Below are positions 47,830 to 57,118 of a stretch of DNA of 64,000 nt, piece by piece. Source of the DNA: Legionellales bacterium (GTDB taxonomy: Bacteria > Pseudomonadota > Gammaproteobacteria > UBA1113); NCBI GenBank assembly GCA_002709565.1, contig PAPY01000003.1, positions 1-64,000 of the forward strand, in the 5' to 3' direction. Under the pieces are notes generated by a model. It did not search any database and was not told the DNA's origin. It saw only the letters and a program-made list of their open reading frames with translations. Position 1 is the first letter of the stretch, and every line of letters begins with the position of its first letter. The translations under genes and the position numbers were made by a program.

Positions 47830-48327
47830 ATGGCTATTATTTTGGGAATTGATCCCGGCTCACGGATCACGGGCTACGGCGTGATTCAACTTGATGGTAA
47901 TCGCCATCTCTATGTCACCAGTGGTTGCATCAAAGTGACCGGTGATGATTTGGACCAGCGTTTGCATCAAGTGTTTACAGGTATTGCTGAGGTTGTCCAT
48001 ACCTACCAACCCATGGAAGCCGCTATTGAGCAAGTGTTCATGCATCAAAACCCAAACAGCGCTTTAAAACTCGGCCAAGCGCGAGGAGCCGCCATTGTAG
48101 CGGCTGCGAATGCGGGAATGAGTGTGGCGGAATACTCTGCTCGGCAAGTCAAACAAGCCGTGGTTGGTTATGGGGCCGCCAAAAAAGACCAAGTCCAACA
48201 CATGGTCAAGACGCTGTTAAATTTATCCGGTACCCCCCAAGTGGACGCAGCAGATGCATTAGCCGTCGCTTTGTGTCATGCTCAGAGTCGTAAGATGAAT
48301 CAATTATTGCAACGGGACAAATCATGA
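47830..48327 (+). CDS. ruvC: Crossover junction endodeoxyribonuclease RuvC
   Basis: Cuts Holliday junctions as a dimer with magnesium. The four acidic catalytic residues are Asp8 ([13 protein letters not shown]), Glu67 (AAIEQVF), Asp139 and Asp142 ([13 protein letters not shown]). The length of 165 residues is slightly short compared with 173 in E. coli. AAGGA lies before the ATG, and the stop overlaps the ruvA start (ATGA). Confidence 0.96.
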   Translation: MAIILGIDPGSRITGYGVIQLDGNRHLYVTSGCIKVTGDDLDQRLHQVFTGIAEVVHTYQPMEAAIEQVFMHQNPNSALKLGQARGAAIVAAANAGMSVAEYSARQVKQAVVGYGAAKKDQVQHMVKTLLNLSGTPQVDAADALAVALCHAQSRKMNQLLQRDKS

Positions 48328-48932
48328 TCGGCAGATTAAAAGGCATTATTATAGCGAAACAAGCTCCCCAGTTATTATTGGACGTGAATGGCGTGGGCTA
48401 TGAAATCGACGCCACCATGGGGACGTTTTATAACTTAGCTAATGTGGGTGAAGAAGCGGTTATTTATACCCATTTTGTTGTGCGAGAAGATGCGCAACAG
48501 TTGTATGGTTTTCGTGATGCGTCAGAACGACAGTTGTTTCGCACCTTGATCAAAGTCAATGGCGTGGGGCCGAAACTTGCTTTGACGATTTTATCCAGCA
48601 TTGAGCCTAATGATTTTGTTAAATGTGTGATGGATAACAATACCCAAGCTCTGGTACGCTTGCCAGGCGTCGGCAAAAAAACCGCTGAGCGTTTGATTAT
48701 CGAGATGCGTGACCGGTTGGCGGATTGGCAAGGTAGTGAGGGCACAACCACCAGTAGTGCGGTGGTCAGCAGTGTTATTGAACCTATTCAATCTATCATG
48801 CAAGAAGCCATCAGTGCGTTAGTGAGTTTAGGTTACAAACCCCAAGATGCCTCCAAAGCTATTTCCAGGGTTAACGAAGAAGGCAAATCCAGCGAAGAAT
48901 TAATTCGTCTGGCGCTACAAGGAATGAGTTAA
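48324..48932 (+). CDS. ruvA: Holliday junction branch-migration protein RuvA
   Basis: Binds four-way junctions as a tetramer and recruits RuvB. It begins [28 protein letters not shown]. Helix-hairpin-helix motifs follow in [14 protein letters not shown] and [16 protein letters not shown], and a C-terminal RuvB-binding domain ([20 protein letters not shown]). The length of 202 residues is standard. It is translationally coupled to ruvC. Confidence 0.96.
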   Translation: MIGRLKGIIIAKQAPQLLLDVNGVGYEIDATMGTFYNLANVGEEAVIYTHFVVREDAQQLYGFRDASERQLFRTLIKVNGVGPKLALTILSSIEPNDFVKCVMDNNTQALVRLPGVGKKTAERLIIEMRDRLADWQGSEGTTTSSAVVSSVIEPIQSIMQEAISALVSLGYKPQDASKAISRVNEEGKSSEELIRLALQGMS

Positions 48933-48991
48933 CCCCTTATGCTTTTTGCCAAAACATGTTTAAATTCGTTAGAGAGGTTAAGGAATTTATC

Positions 48992-50032
48992 ATGCTTGAA
49001 AGTGACCGATTAATAACCAGCGGTGCCCAGAATGAAGACGCTGTCATCGACAGGGCCATTCGCCCCAAACAATTAGCCGACTATATTGGCCAGCCTGCGG
49101 TCAGGGACCAGATGGACATTTTCATTGGCGCTGCCCGCGGTCGTCATGAAGCATTGGATCATGTGTTGATTTTTGGTCCTCCAGGCTTGGGCAAAACCAC
49201 GTTGGCGAATATTGTTGCCACTGAGATGGGGGTTAACCTCAAACAAACTTCCGGCCCTGTGCTCGAGAAAGCCGGCGATTTAGCGGCGCTCCTCACCAAT
49301 CTTGAACCCAATGATGTGTTATTTATCGATGAAATTCATCGTTTAAGTCCCATGGTCGAAGAAGTTCTTTACCCCGCCATGGAAGATTATCAATTGGATA
49401 TTGTCATCGGCGAAGGTCCTGCAGCCCGTTCCATTAAGTTAGACTTGCCGCCGTTTACTTTAGTTGGTGCAACGACCCGCGCGGGTTTGTTAACCTCACC
49501 CCTGCGAGACAGGTTTGGTATCGTACAACGCTTGGAATTCTATAGCACCCAAGACTTAACCCATATCATTGCGCGCTCAGCGAATATCCTTGGCGTTACC
49601 ATCGATGAAACCGGCGCTAGCGAAATTGCCAAACGCTCTCGCGGTACGCCGCGTATTGCTAATCGTCTCTTGCGCCGGGTGCGGGATTTTGCTGAAGTAA
49701 AAGCCGACGGTGCTATTGTGCAAACCATTGCGGCACAAGCGTTAGATTTATTGGATGTGGATGGTTGCGGTTTTGATATGATGGACCGCAAAGTATTACT
49801 GGCAATGATCGAAAAATTTGACGGTGGTCCCGTTGGTGTCGATAGTCTAGCGGCCGCCATTGGTGAGGAGCGGGGGACTATTGAAGATGTTATCGAGCCA
49901 TATCTCATTCAACAAGGTTTTATGATGCGTACCCCAAGAGGTCGGGTAGCAACCCGCCATGCGTACGCGCACTTTGGCTTACATTTACCGGCAAACCAAC
50001 AAACATTGGATCTTGAATCTGACCAAGCGTAG
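48992..50032 (+). CDS. ruvB: Holliday junction helicase RuvB
   Basis: AAA+ motor of branch migration. Walker A is GPPGLGKTT, Walker B is LFIDEIHR, sensor 1 is GATTRAG, and the C-terminal winged helix is at about residues 255-330 ([16 protein letters not shown]). The ATG at 48992, with AAGGA upstream, gives MLESDRLI, the family's normal start and 346 residues. An in-frame ATG at 48956 would add 12 unmatched residues. Confidence 0.96.
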   Translation: MLESDRLITSGAQNEDAVIDRAIRPKQLADYIGQPAVRDQMDIFIGAARGRHEALDHVLIFGPPGLGKTTLANIVATEMGVNLKQTSGPVLEKAGDLAALLTNLEPNDVLFIDEIHRLSPMVEEVLYPAMEDYQLDIVIGEGPAARSIKLDLPPFTLVGATTRAGLLTSPLRDRFGIVQRLEFYSTQDLTHIIARSANILGVTIDETGASEIAKRSRGTPRIANRLLRRVRDFAEVKADGAIVQTIAAQALDLLDVDGCGFDMMDRKVLLAMIEKFDGGPVGVDSLAAAIGEERGTIEDVIEPYLIQQGFMMRTPRGRVATRHAYAHFGLHLPANQQTLDLESDQA

Positions 50033-50041
50033 GAGGCACAC

Positions 50042-50725
50042 GTGGAAGCACACCATTCAATTATCAGTTTTATTGTCGCGGCAGGTCCGGTGGTCAAATG
50101 TGTGGTGGCACTGCTACTCGCCGCCTCGGTTCTTTCGTGGACCTTGATTATTCAACGGGGTAGCTTCTTAAAACGTACCCGCAAATCAGCTCGGGCCTTT
50201 GAAGATCGCTTTTGCGGTGATGTGAGTTTAAATAATTTATACGCGGGCCTTAATCAGCATGAAGCCAATCTTGCTGGGCTTGAGAAGATCTTTTATCAAG
50301 GTTATCGCGAATACATGCGCTTGCAGCAACAAACCCATTTGCCCCCAGACGGGATAATGGAACGGGTGCAGCGGGTGATGAGTATTGCCAGTGCCCGGGA
50401 GAGTGAGAAGCTTGAGCAACATTTACAAATGCTCGCGACGATTGGCTCTACCAGTCCTTATGTCGGCCTGTTTGGTACCGTGTGGGGGATCATGACGTCG
50501 TTCCAGGCCTTAGGCCAAGTACAACAAGCGACGATTGCCATGGTAGCACCGGGTATTTCAGAAGCCTTGATTGCCACGGCCATGGGCTTGTTTGCCGCTA
50601 TTCCAGCAGTGATTGCTTATAATCGTTATGCCAACCATGCGGACAGATTAATTCACCGCTACGAAACCTTCCAAGCCGAACTCTATGATGTGCTCGCCCG
50701 TCAGTGCCAACAGGAGACAGCCTAA
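50042..50725 (+). CDS. tolQ: Tol-Pal system protein TolQ
   Basis: Inner-membrane proton-channel component with TolR, of the MotA/TolQ/ExbB family, 227 residues with three membrane helices (about 13-35, 130-155, 165-190). The family segment TIGSTSPYVGLFGTVWGIMTSF and APGISEALIATAMGLFAAIPAVIAYN are clear. The start is GTG behind an AGGAGG ribosome site. Its stop shares one base with the tolR start. Confidence 0.95.
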   Translation: MEAHHSIISFIVAAGPVVKCVVALLLAASVLSWTLIIQRGSFLKRTRKSARAFEDRFCGDVSLNNLYAGLNQHEANLAGLEKIFYQGYREYMRLQQQTHLPPDGIMERVQRVMSIASARESEKLEQHLQMLATIGSTSPYVGLFGTVWGIMTSFQALGQVQQATIAMVAPGISEALIATAMGLFAAIPAVIAYNRYANHADRLIHRYETFQAELYDVLARQCQQETA

Positions 50726-51168
50726 TGGCACGCTCCCGCAAACGCTTGTTGGCAGAGATCAATGTCGTACCCTACATTGATGTGATGTTGGTGTTATTGA
50801 TTATTTTTATGGTGACCACACCGTTACTGTCCCAAGGGGTTAAAATCAATCTCCCGCAGGCGCAAGCCGAAGCCCTATCCACTAAAGAAGACATTCCTTT
50901 GATTATTTCGGTAGATGCAAAGGGTGCTTACTATTTGAATGTAACCGATACCCCGGATGTGCCCATGAGTCCTGATGCATTGGCGACACGGGTGGCAGCT
51001 GAGGTACAAATCGCCAAACAACAACATCACCCACGCATGGTTTTGGTCAAGGGCGATAATGATGTCGATTATGGTAAGGTCGTCCAAGCGATGGTGTTAT
51101 TGCAACAAAGTGGGGTAGAGAATATCGGTCTTATGACCAAGGAGCCAGCAAGGACGCGTCATGGATAA
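50725..51168 (+). CDS. tolR: Tol-Pal system protein TolR
   Basis: Partner of TolQ, 147 residues with one N-terminal membrane helix. That helix carries the conserved proton-binding Asp (INVVPYIDVMLVLLIIFMV) and is followed by a periplasmic domain. The ATG at 50725 overlaps the tolQ stop (TAATG) and has AGGAGA upstream. The stop lies eight bases inside tolA, so all three are coupled. Confidence 0.95.
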   Translation: MARSRKRLLAEINVVPYIDVMLVLLIIFMVTTPLLSQGVKINLPQAQAEALSTKEDIPLIISVDAKGAYYLNVTDTPDVPMSPDALATRVAAEVQIAKQQHHPRMVLVKGDNDVDYGKVVQAMVLLQQSGVENIGLMTKEPARTRHG

Positions 51169-52009
51169 ACGTTTTAGTTTCAAAAAAGCCTTTATGATAG
51201 CTCTTAGCTTACATGTTGTGGTGCTAGCAGCATTAGTTGTCACGGGGCGTTTTTCTCCAGCTCCCAGTTTACCTGCAGTGGCGCAGTCGCAAAAAGTCGA
51301 TATCGTCAAAGGTGTAACTATCGATCAAACCAAAGTTGAAGCAGAAGTTGCCAAAATCAAACACCTACAAGCGAAAAAGCGCGCCGACGAAAAAGCTTAC
51401 CTACGCAAACTAAACGAACAAGCTGCCGCTGCAAAACGCAAACAAACCCTTGCCCAACAAAAGGTGAAACAACTCAAAGACAAACAAGCCAAGCTTGCAA
51501 AAGAGTCCCAAGCCAAACAAGCCACTGAGAAAGCCCGTCTCGACAAACTCAAACAACAGCAAATGAAAGAGCAGCAGCAACTGGCGAAGCTCGAGAAAGA
51601 AAAGCAACAAGCCATCGCCGCGCGCAAAAAACGTCTCGAAGATGACTTGCGTCGAGAAACCGAGGCCATGATGCAACAGCAATTGGCTCAAGAAGGGGAG
51701 CAATTGAATGCGGTGCGGCAAAAACAATTGCAGTCACAAATTGCCAAATACACCACCATGATTAATCAACAAATCAGCCAAAACTGGATTGTGCCTGATA
51801 ACAGCAAAGACCTAAGCTGCTTGTTTCTGATTAAGCTGGCTCCCGGTGGTATGGTGGAAGATGTGACGCTGCTCAAATCCAGTGGTGACCCGGTCTTAGA
51901 TAGGTCTGCCCAAGCAGCAGTCTACAAAGCATCGCCTCTGCCCGTTCCGAATGATCCGGCGTTATTTAAGACTTTCCGTGAAATCCGCTTGAATGTGCAT
52001 CCGGCGTGA
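51161..52009 (+). CDS. tolA: Tol-Pal system protein TolA
   Basis: Periplasm-spanning protein linking TolQR to Pal-TolB. The 282 residues comprise an N-terminal membrane helix (KAFMIALSLHVVVLAALVV), a long Lys/Ala/Gln-rich coiled coil (about 65-200) and a C-terminal globular domain with QISQNWIVPDN and the two conserved Cys region reduced to one Cys (SCLFLIKLAPGG). It is shorter than E. coli TolA (421). It is the last gene before an unrelated insertion; tolB follows only at 53543. Confidence 0.92.
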   Translation: MDKRFSFKKAFMIALSLHVVVLAALVVTGRFSPAPSLPAVAQSQKVDIVKGVTIDQTKVEAEVAKIKHLQAKKRADEKAYLRKLNEQAAAAKRKQTLAQQKVKQLKDKQAKLAKESQAKQATEKARLDKLKQQQMKEQQQLAKLEKEKQQAIAARKKRLEDDLRRETEAMMQQQLAQEGEQLNAVRQKQLQSQIAKYTTMINQQISQNWIVPDNSKDLSCLFLIKLAPGGMVEDVTLLKSSGDPVLDRSAQAAVYKASPLPVPNDPALFKTFREIRLNVHPA

Positions 52010-52068
52010 TGGTGAGTCTCTTTGCTAGTAATTAACTGTTTAAATCAGATAGTTAGTAACGGCGCTCC

Positions 52069-52115
52069 TTAACTGACAATAGGACTTGCTAGGGAAGGTT
52101 GCATTGTTCAGTTAA
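52069..52115. other. Imperfect inverted repeat after tolA
   Basis: ttaactgacaat (52069-52080) pairs with attgttcagttaa (52103-52115) with one bulge around a 22-base loop. It lies in the 173-base gap between tolA and the inserted gene and may mark the end of the tolQRA transcript. No T-run is present. Confidence 0.3.
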
Positions 52116-52182
52116 CAAGCGCATAATGCGGCCTTATTTTACCCAATCCATAGTTTAATTATAATAGTCGGGGAGTTTTAGT

Positions 52183-53199
52183 ATGTTTTTCGTTAATCCT
52201 AATGCTGCATTCAAAGGTAAATCAGTTGAGCAAATATCTCAAGCGATAGCCTGCTATCGAAACGGCGATGCTTCTGCTGCCATCACACATTATCGCAATG
52301 CGCTGGCTGATGAATCGATATCCATAGCCAATAAACGTTTAGCCCATGAAAAGCTTGCAGCTGCCTATTTGTCACTCGAAAAGACAGACTTAAATTTACG
52401 ATTAGCCGCGTCCCACTATGAGCAAGCCGTTTGGAATTGTAATCATGAGTTAACACAACAGATTGAATACTATAAGCATCTGATACGAATTTATCGACAG
52501 TTAATAAGCCTCAGCGATGATCCCAAGCCTGACATAAATAAATCACAAATAATGGCGTCCTATAAGAGTGAGGAAGAAAAATATATCAACTATGTAACAA
52601 CTCTGTCACGTGATGGCCCCAAACAAGCTAAAACCTCTTCGGCTCCTGTTACACCAATGCGTATAATGCCGGCATCTGAAACTTCGCGAAAACTACCCTC
52701 AAGCTATAGGATGTTGGGCTCTCTGCGATCTCACCCTGGAGCAAGTCCGCTACACGTGCCATTAACACGGTACTCTGCTAGTGAAGTGTTTGGTACATCA
52801 TCGGAAGCCGCACAGACCACGGAAGCCATGGCCTCAGTTGGCGATAAACGACCTCGTGATAACTCAATAGCATCCCTACTTGTGTCGAAGCCACCAAGGC
52901 GCTTGCCCTTAACACGGGACACTGCTAGTGAAGTGTCTGGTACATCATCGGAAGCCGCACAGACTACGGAAGCAATGGCCTCAGTTGGCGATAAACGACC
53001 TCGTGATAACTCAATAGCATCCCTACTTGTGTCGAATCCACCAAAACGCTTACGATCAACACGGGACACTGCTAGTGAAGTGTCTGGTACATCATCGGAA
53101 GCCGCACAGACCACGGAAGCAATGGCCTCAGTTGGCTATAAACGACCTCGTGATAACTCAATAGCATCCCTACTTGCGCCGAAGCCACCAAGGCGCTGA
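52183..53199 (+). CDS. TPR-like protein with three 49-residue tandem repeats, inserted in the tol-pal cluster
   Basis: The 338-residue protein has an N-terminal helical TPR-like domain (about residues 13-115; ACYRNGDASAAITHYRNALADE, RLAHEKLAAAYLSLEKTDLN). A Ser/Thr/Pro-rich segment ends in three near-identical 49-residue repeats (SEVSGTSSEAAQTTEAMASV, then DKRPRDNSIASLLVSKPPRR). The basic KRPRD and KPPRR clusters recur in each repeat. No signal peptide is seen, so it is not an evident envelope protein despite its neighbours. GGGGAG lies before the ATG. Its family is unknown; the architecture is effector-like. Confidence 0.8.
   Translation: MFFVNPNAAFKGKSVEQISQAIACYRNGDASAAITHYRNALADESISIANKRLAHEKLAAAYLSLEKTDLNLRLAASHYEQAVWNCNHELTQQIEYYKHLIRIYRQLISLSDDPKPDINKSQIMASYKSEEEKYINYVTTLSRDGPKQAKTSSAPVTPMRIMPASETSRKLPSSYRMLGSLRSHPGASPLHVPLTRYSASEVFGTSSEAAQTTEAMASVGDKRPRDNSIASLLVSKPPRRLPLTRDTASEVSGTSSEAAQTTEAMASVGDKRPRDNSIASLLVSNPPKRLRSTRDTASEVSGTSSEAAQTTEAMASVGYKRPRDNSIASLLAPKPPRR
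52762..53199 (+). repeat. Three 147-bp tandem DNA repeats inside the inserted gene
   Basis: The landmark gctagtgaagtgt starts at 52777, 52924 and 53071, exactly 147 bp apart, preserving the reading frame. The copies differ at only a few positions, indicating recent duplication or homogenisation; the copy number may vary between strains. Confidence 0.92.
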
Positions 53200-53221
53200 T
53201 TTCGTGTCCCACTAGCAACTT

Positions 53222-53266
53222 GCTAACGTTCTAAACGTTAACACTATTAACGTTCTGAGCGTTAGC
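53222..53266. terminator. Hairpin after the inserted repeat gene
   Basis: gctaacgttctaaacgttaa (53222-53241) pairs with ttaacgttctgagcgttagc (53247-53266) with three mismatches and a short loop. It follows the inserted gene by 23 bases. Only a weak T tail is present. Confidence 0.5.
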
Positions 53267-53309
53267 TTATCAAAAGGGGCCTGTCATTGGATAATAGCCA
53301 GTTGAATTT

Positions 53310-53447
53310 ATGTGGTTTTTAAAGTCTTTCACCAAAGAGAACCTCACTATCATTGGACAAAATTCATTTGCTAGTCAACGATTGACGGGTATGAGCTTAG
53401 AGGATTTTTTGTTAGCAAAAAATTTGCAGGGGACAGAGCTGACGTAA
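53310..53447 (+). CDS. Possible 45-aa small ORF or gene remnant
   Basis: An ATG at 53310 opens a 45-codon frame (MWFLKSFTKENLTIIGQNSF ... LEDFLLAKNLQG ... stop TAA) in the 343-base gap between the inserted gene and tolB. No good ribosome site precedes it. It reads like protein rather than random sequence, so it may be the tail of a decayed gene. The rest of the gap shows nothing. Confidence 0.25.
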   Translation: MWFLKSFTKENLTIIGQNSFASQRLTGMSLEDFLLAKNLQGTELT

Positions 53448-53542
53448 GTTCTACAAGGGGGTTCTATCACTCGTCGCCTCTTCCCCCTCTCTCCGATACC
53501 AAGTAGAATGATGCCCAGTCTTAGTAATGCAACGGTGAAATT

Positions 53543-54865
53543 GTGCGCAAATTATTAACCACCTTCGGGATCCTCGCGAGTTTATCGCTGTTACTGCCGA
53601 GCCCGGCTTACAGTGCTCTTGATATTGAATTGACCAAAGGGGTCGTGGCTGCCATTCCTATTGCTATCGTGCCGTTTGCGGGCGGTGAGGAGGCGAAAGC
53701 TGTCACCGATACCATTACCAGTGATTTGGAGAACAGTGGACGTTTTACCAGCCTCGACGCGGCGAAGATGACCCAACAGCCCCACAAAGAATCCGACATC
53801 AATTATGGTTATTGGCGCAAATCCGGTGCTGAGGATATTATTATCGGCGAAGTGACCCATTCAATGGGCAAATATAAAGTCAATGTTGCATTGTACAGTG
53901 TGTTTGCTAATCAAAGTACCGATGGTGCCAAGCCAAAAGAGCATTTGATTTTTTCCCAGGAGTACACGGTTAACAAATCTGAGTTGCGGCGCTTGTCCCA
54001 CCACATCAGTGATGAAATTTATCAACATTTGACCGGCGAGAAGGGGATTTTTTCTACCCGTTTGGCGTATGTTCTCGTCCAACGACACCCCAAAAAACCT
54101 ACCCAGTACCAATTGGTCATCGCTGATGTGGATGGTGTGGAGCCGCGGCCAATTTTGACCTCGGACCAACCCATCATGTCACCAGCGTGGTCACCAGATG
54201 GCAAACAAGTGGCCTATGTGTCTTTTGAGAATCACCGGGCGAAGATTTATATCTCAGATATTGCCACGGGCAAACGGCGTTTGGTGTCGAATTACCCAGG
54301 TATTAATGGCGCGCCTGCTTGGTCACCGGATGGTAAATCATTGGCCATGGTGTTATCCAAAGACGGCAGTCCAAATATTTACATCAAGAACCTCGATACC
54401 GATCAATTAACCCAAGTCACCCGGGATTGGGCCATTGATACTGAGCCCCATTTTGCGCCAGATGGCAAAAGTTTAGTCTACACCTCAGACCGTGGTGGTT
54501 CACCTCAAGTCTATCAAGTGGATTTAGCGTCAGAGCAAACCCAGCGCTTGACCTTTGATGGCCGTTACAACGCCCGTCCGAGCTTAACACCCGATGGCAA
54601 GCAATTATTGGTATTGCATCGCAAAAACAGCATGTTTGGTATAGCGATGTTAGATTTGAACAGTAATGGCGTCATTGAGTTAACCAAGTCTGGTTTGCAT
54701 GAATCACCCACGCTGGCACCTAATGGCAGCATGGTAGCATTTGCCACCAATCTTGGTTATCGTACAGTACTAGGGATGGCCTCGACTGATGGCAATGTGA
54801 CCTTACGTTTGCCGGACCAACAGGGGGATGTGCAAGATCCCGCTTGGTCGCCCTTTTTGAATTAG
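53543..54865 (+). CDS. tolB: Tol-Pal system beta-propeller protein TolB
   Basis: Periplasmic protein that contacts Pal and TolA, 440 residues. The signal peptide is MRKLLTTFGILASLSLLLPSPAYS. An N-terminal alpha/beta domain (VPFAGGEE...) is followed by a six-bladed propeller with repeated SPAWSPDGKQVAYVS, APAWSPDGKSLAM and DPAWSPF motifs. Translation starts at GTG. It is separated from tolA by the inserted gene and probably has its own promoter. It precedes pal by 10 bases. Confidence 0.95.
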   Translation: MRKLLTTFGILASLSLLLPSPAYSALDIELTKGVVAAIPIAIVPFAGGEEAKAVTDTITSDLENSGRFTSLDAAKMTQQPHKESDINYGYWRKSGAEDIIIGEVTHSMGKYKVNVALYSVFANQSTDGAKPKEHLIFSQEYTVNKSELRRLSHHISDEIYQHLTGEKGIFSTRLAYVLVQRHPKKPTQYQLVIADVDGVEPRPILTSDQPIMSPAWSPDGKQVAYVSFENHRAKIYISDIATGKRRLVSNYPGINGAPAWSPDGKSLAMVLSKDGSPNIYIKNLDTDQLTQVTRDWAIDTEPHFAPDGKSLVYTSDRGGSPQVYQVDLASEQTQRLTFDGRYNARPSLTPDGKQLLVLHRKNSMFGIAMLDLNSNGVIELTKSGLHESPTLAPNGSMVAFATNLGYRTVLGMASTDGNVTLRLPDQQGDVQDPAWSPFLN

Positions 54866-54875
54866 GAGAGAGTGA

Positions 54876-55415
54876 ATGAAAACCATTAAATTATTCGCAG
54901 CGACGGTAATAACCGCAAGTGCTTTGGGCTTAGCTGCCTGTTCCAGTACATCGGATAAACCTGCCGATTTAGAAGTCGTCAATGCCAGTCAAGCCGCTGG
55001 TGGCAGCAATGTACAGACCGCCGGTCTTGGTGCTGACGGTCAATTTAATAGCAATGACCCAATGGCAGCGAAATTGGGACTCTCACGCAATACGATTTAT
55101 TTTGGGTTTGACAGCAGTAATGTGGCTAATGAGTATCGCGATGTGGTGCAAGCCAATGCTCAATACCTCCGCGCTCATCCCAATGCTCGCGTACGACTTG
55201 AAGGCAACACTGACCCCCGCGGCAGTCGTGAATACAATGTCGGTTTAGGTAATCGCCGTTCACAACAAGTGGCAGATAGTTTATTAGCCCTTGGTATTCC
55301 TGCAGAACAATTGGTAACGGTGAGTTATGGTCAGGAGCGCCCAGCATTACTGGGTAATACGGAAGAAGCCTACCGCGCTGATAGACGGGTAGATATAGTG
55401 TACGAGGTGAGTTAA
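54876..55415 (+). CDS. pal: Peptidoglycan-associated lipoprotein Pal
   Basis: Outer-membrane lipoprotein that anchors the membrane to peptidoglycan and binds TolB. The signal peptide ends in the lipobox LAAC (Cys22). The OmpA-like domain at about residues 70-175 has IYFGFDSSNV, LEGNTDPRGSREYNVGLGNRRSQQV (diaminopimelate-binding) and VSYGQERPA. The length of 179 residues is typical. The stop shares a base with the cpoB start (TAATG). Confidence 0.96.
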   Translation: MKTIKLFAATVITASALGLAACSSTSDKPADLEVVNASQAAGGSNVQTAGLGADGQFNSNDPMAAKLGLSRNTIYFGFDSSNVANEYRDVVQANAQYLRAHPNARVRLEGNTDPRGSREYNVGLGNRRSQQVADSLLALGIPAEQLVTVSYGQERPALLGNTEEAYRADRRVDIVYEVS

Positions 55416-56305
55416 TGATGAAACGACTATCAGTACTAATCATCGCGAGTAGTATTACTGGCGCCGCTTTGGCGGATGCGCCAGTGTTCTACGGTCAACA
55501 AGGCAGTGGAGCTGTACCACAAGATCAAACAGTCTCTCTGCCAAGTCCTGAATTACTCAGTAAAATGAAACCCACACCCATGGGACAAGCGGGTAATCAT
55601 CAACAAGCGGTGCCAGATCAGCAATTTGTCTCAGCCGAACCCCAGGGTAGTCAATTCGGTCAAGTGGATAAGATTGCGGCGCTCGAGCAACAAGTGCGTA
55701 GCCTCAGAGGCATGGTAGAAATCCAAGGTCATGAAATCAAACAATTACAAGCGAGTCAGCGCAGTCTGTACAGTGATTTGGATCAACGCATGCAATCAGC
55801 AGTAGGTGGTAGTCAAGCGTCTCAAGCGCCGATGGATGTGAGCAGTCAAACCTTGGCAGCAAATCAGTCGCAAGCAGATGACGGACCCAGCACCACGGGC
55901 AAAAACTCCAAAGACATGGCGAAAGAGCAACAAGCTTACCAAAAAGCCTATGACTTATTGCGCACCAAGCAATATACCAATGCCCAGCCAGCCCTTGAGG
56001 ACTATATCAAACAATACCCACAAGGCATGTATGCGGTGAATGCCCATTATTGGCTGGGGGAATTGAATTTGATTTCTGGCAACAGTGAACAAGCAAAGAT
56101 GGAATTCAATACGGTTATCAAAGATTATCCTAGCTCTAAACAAGTCTCTGATTCGATGTTGAAGCTGGGTTATATCCTTTATGACCAACAAAATTGGGAT
56201 CTCGCTCGCAAAGAGCTGGATCAAGTGGTGAGTCAATTCCCGAATACCTCATCAGCCTTATTAGCAAAACAACGGTTACAACTGATTGAACAACAAGGTC
56301 ATTAA
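55415..56305 (+). CDS. cpoB: Cell division coordinator CpoB (YbgF)
   Basis: Periplasmic protein that coordinates peptidoglycan synthesis with Tol-driven outer-membrane constriction. Its 296 residues comprise a signal peptide (ending GAALA), a coiled coil at about 85-135 (KIAALEQQVRSLRGMVEIQGHEIKQLQ) and a C-terminal TPR domain (about 175-290; AYDLLRTKQYTNAQPALEDYIKQYPQG, YWLGELNLISGNSEQAKMEF). Two successive ATG codons (55415 and 55418) are possible starts. It overlaps the pal stop and the queE frame. Confidence 0.94.
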   Translation: MMKRLSVLIIASSITGAALADAPVFYGQQGSGAVPQDQTVSLPSPELLSKMKPTPMGQAGNHQQAVPDQQFVSAEPQGSQFGQVDKIAALEQQVRSLRGMVEIQGHEIKQLQASQRSLYSDLDQRMQSAVGGSQASQAPMDVSSQTLAANQSQADDGPSTTGKNSKDMAKEQQAYQKAYDLLRTKQYTNAQPALEDYIKQYPQGMYAVNAHYWLGELNLISGNSEQAKMEFNTVIKDYPSSKQVSDSMLKLGYILYDQQNWDLARKELDQVVSQFPNTSSALLAKQRLQLIEQQGH

Positions 56306-56960
56306 CAATAACAACAATGGACTGACCCAATTACGTATTACTGAGATTTTTTACTCCTTACAAGGTGAAAGCAACACCGTGGGATTGCCCACGGTGTTTG
56401 TGCGTTTGACAGGTTGTCCTCTGCGATGTGGTTATTGTGATACGGCCTATGCCTTCAAAGGCGGGCAGATGATGAAACTCGAGGACATTCTTAATGACGT
56501 CGCCAGTTACAATGCCCGTTATGTTACGGTTACAGGGGGTGAGCCATTAGCACAACCTAACTGTTTGCCATTGCTCACGGCATTATGTAATGCAGGTTAT
56601 ACTGTGTCGCTAGAGACCAGTGGTGCGTTGGATGTAAGTCAAGTTGATCAGCGAGTGGTGAAGGTTCTTGATCTCAAAACCCCAGGCTCGCTCGAAGTTG
56701 CCAAGAATGATTATAATAATTTGCAGCACTTACAGGCCCATGATCAGATTAAGTTTGTGATTTGTGATCAGAATGACTATCAATGGGCTAAGGCCAAGCT
56801 TGATGAGTACAACTTGCGGGACAAGCATATTTTATTTTCTCCCAGCCATGAACAACTCCCTTCACAACAACTCGCACAATGGATCTTGGACGACCGATTA
56901 CCGGTGCGGATGCAGATCCAATTGCATAAGTATCTGTGGGATAATGAGCCTGGTAGATAG
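56286..56960 (+). CDS. queE: 7-carboxy-7-deazaguanine synthase
   Basis: Radical SAM enzyme making the deazaguanine core of queuosine. The cluster motif is CPLRCGYC (Cys44, Cys48, Cys51 from the TTG start), and the SAM-binding TVTGGEPLAQ and LETSG segments follow. The family start region LRITEIFYSLQGESNTVG is complete. The start codon is uncertain: TTG at 56286 gives 224 residues and overlaps cpoB by 20 bases, while a CTG at 56322 is another option. queE after tol-pal-cpoB is the usual gammaproteobacterial order. Confidence 0.93.
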   Translation: MNNKVINNNNNGLTQLRITEIFYSLQGESNTVGLPTVFVRLTGCPLRCGYCDTAYAFKGGQMMKLEDILNDVASYNARYVTVTGGEPLAQPNCLPLLTALCNAGYTVSLETSGALDVSQVDQRVVKVLDLKTPGSLEVAKNDYNNLQHLQAHDQIKFVICDQNDYQWAKAKLDEYNLRDKHILFSPSHEQLPSQQLAQWILDDRLPVRMQIQLHKYLWDNEPGR

Positions 56961-57005
56961 CTATAAATTGCTCATTTGCCACAATACGTTGTTGCATGCG
57001 TTTCT

Positions 57006-57038
57006 GCCTGCCTTGACGAAGCTTTAGCGTAGGCAGGC
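57006..57038. repeat. GCCTGCC inverted repeat element
   Basis: GCCTGCC (57006-57012) and GGCAGGC (57032-57038) enclose a 19-base centre with the near-palindrome cgaagctttagcg. It lies between convergent queE and the peptide transporter. It resembles dispersed GGCAGGC-type palindromic elements found in several bacterial groups and may also serve as a terminator. Confidence 0.5.
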
Positions 57039-57118
57039 GGTGCTTATTTACTACTGGTAAACTCCGCTCCTCGAAACACATGCGCCGCGTCTTGTGACAA
57101 GTCGCTAATTTATCAAGA

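Noticed and set aside
51397-51737. Cys/Phe-rich minus-strand frames over tolA
   Set aside because: They are antisense shadows of the Lys/Ala/Gln-rich coiled coil of TolA.
52731-53114. 127-codon minus-strand repeat protein
   Set aside because: Open only because the 147-bp repeats lack antisense stops; the plus-strand frame has a ribosome site and a structured N-terminus.
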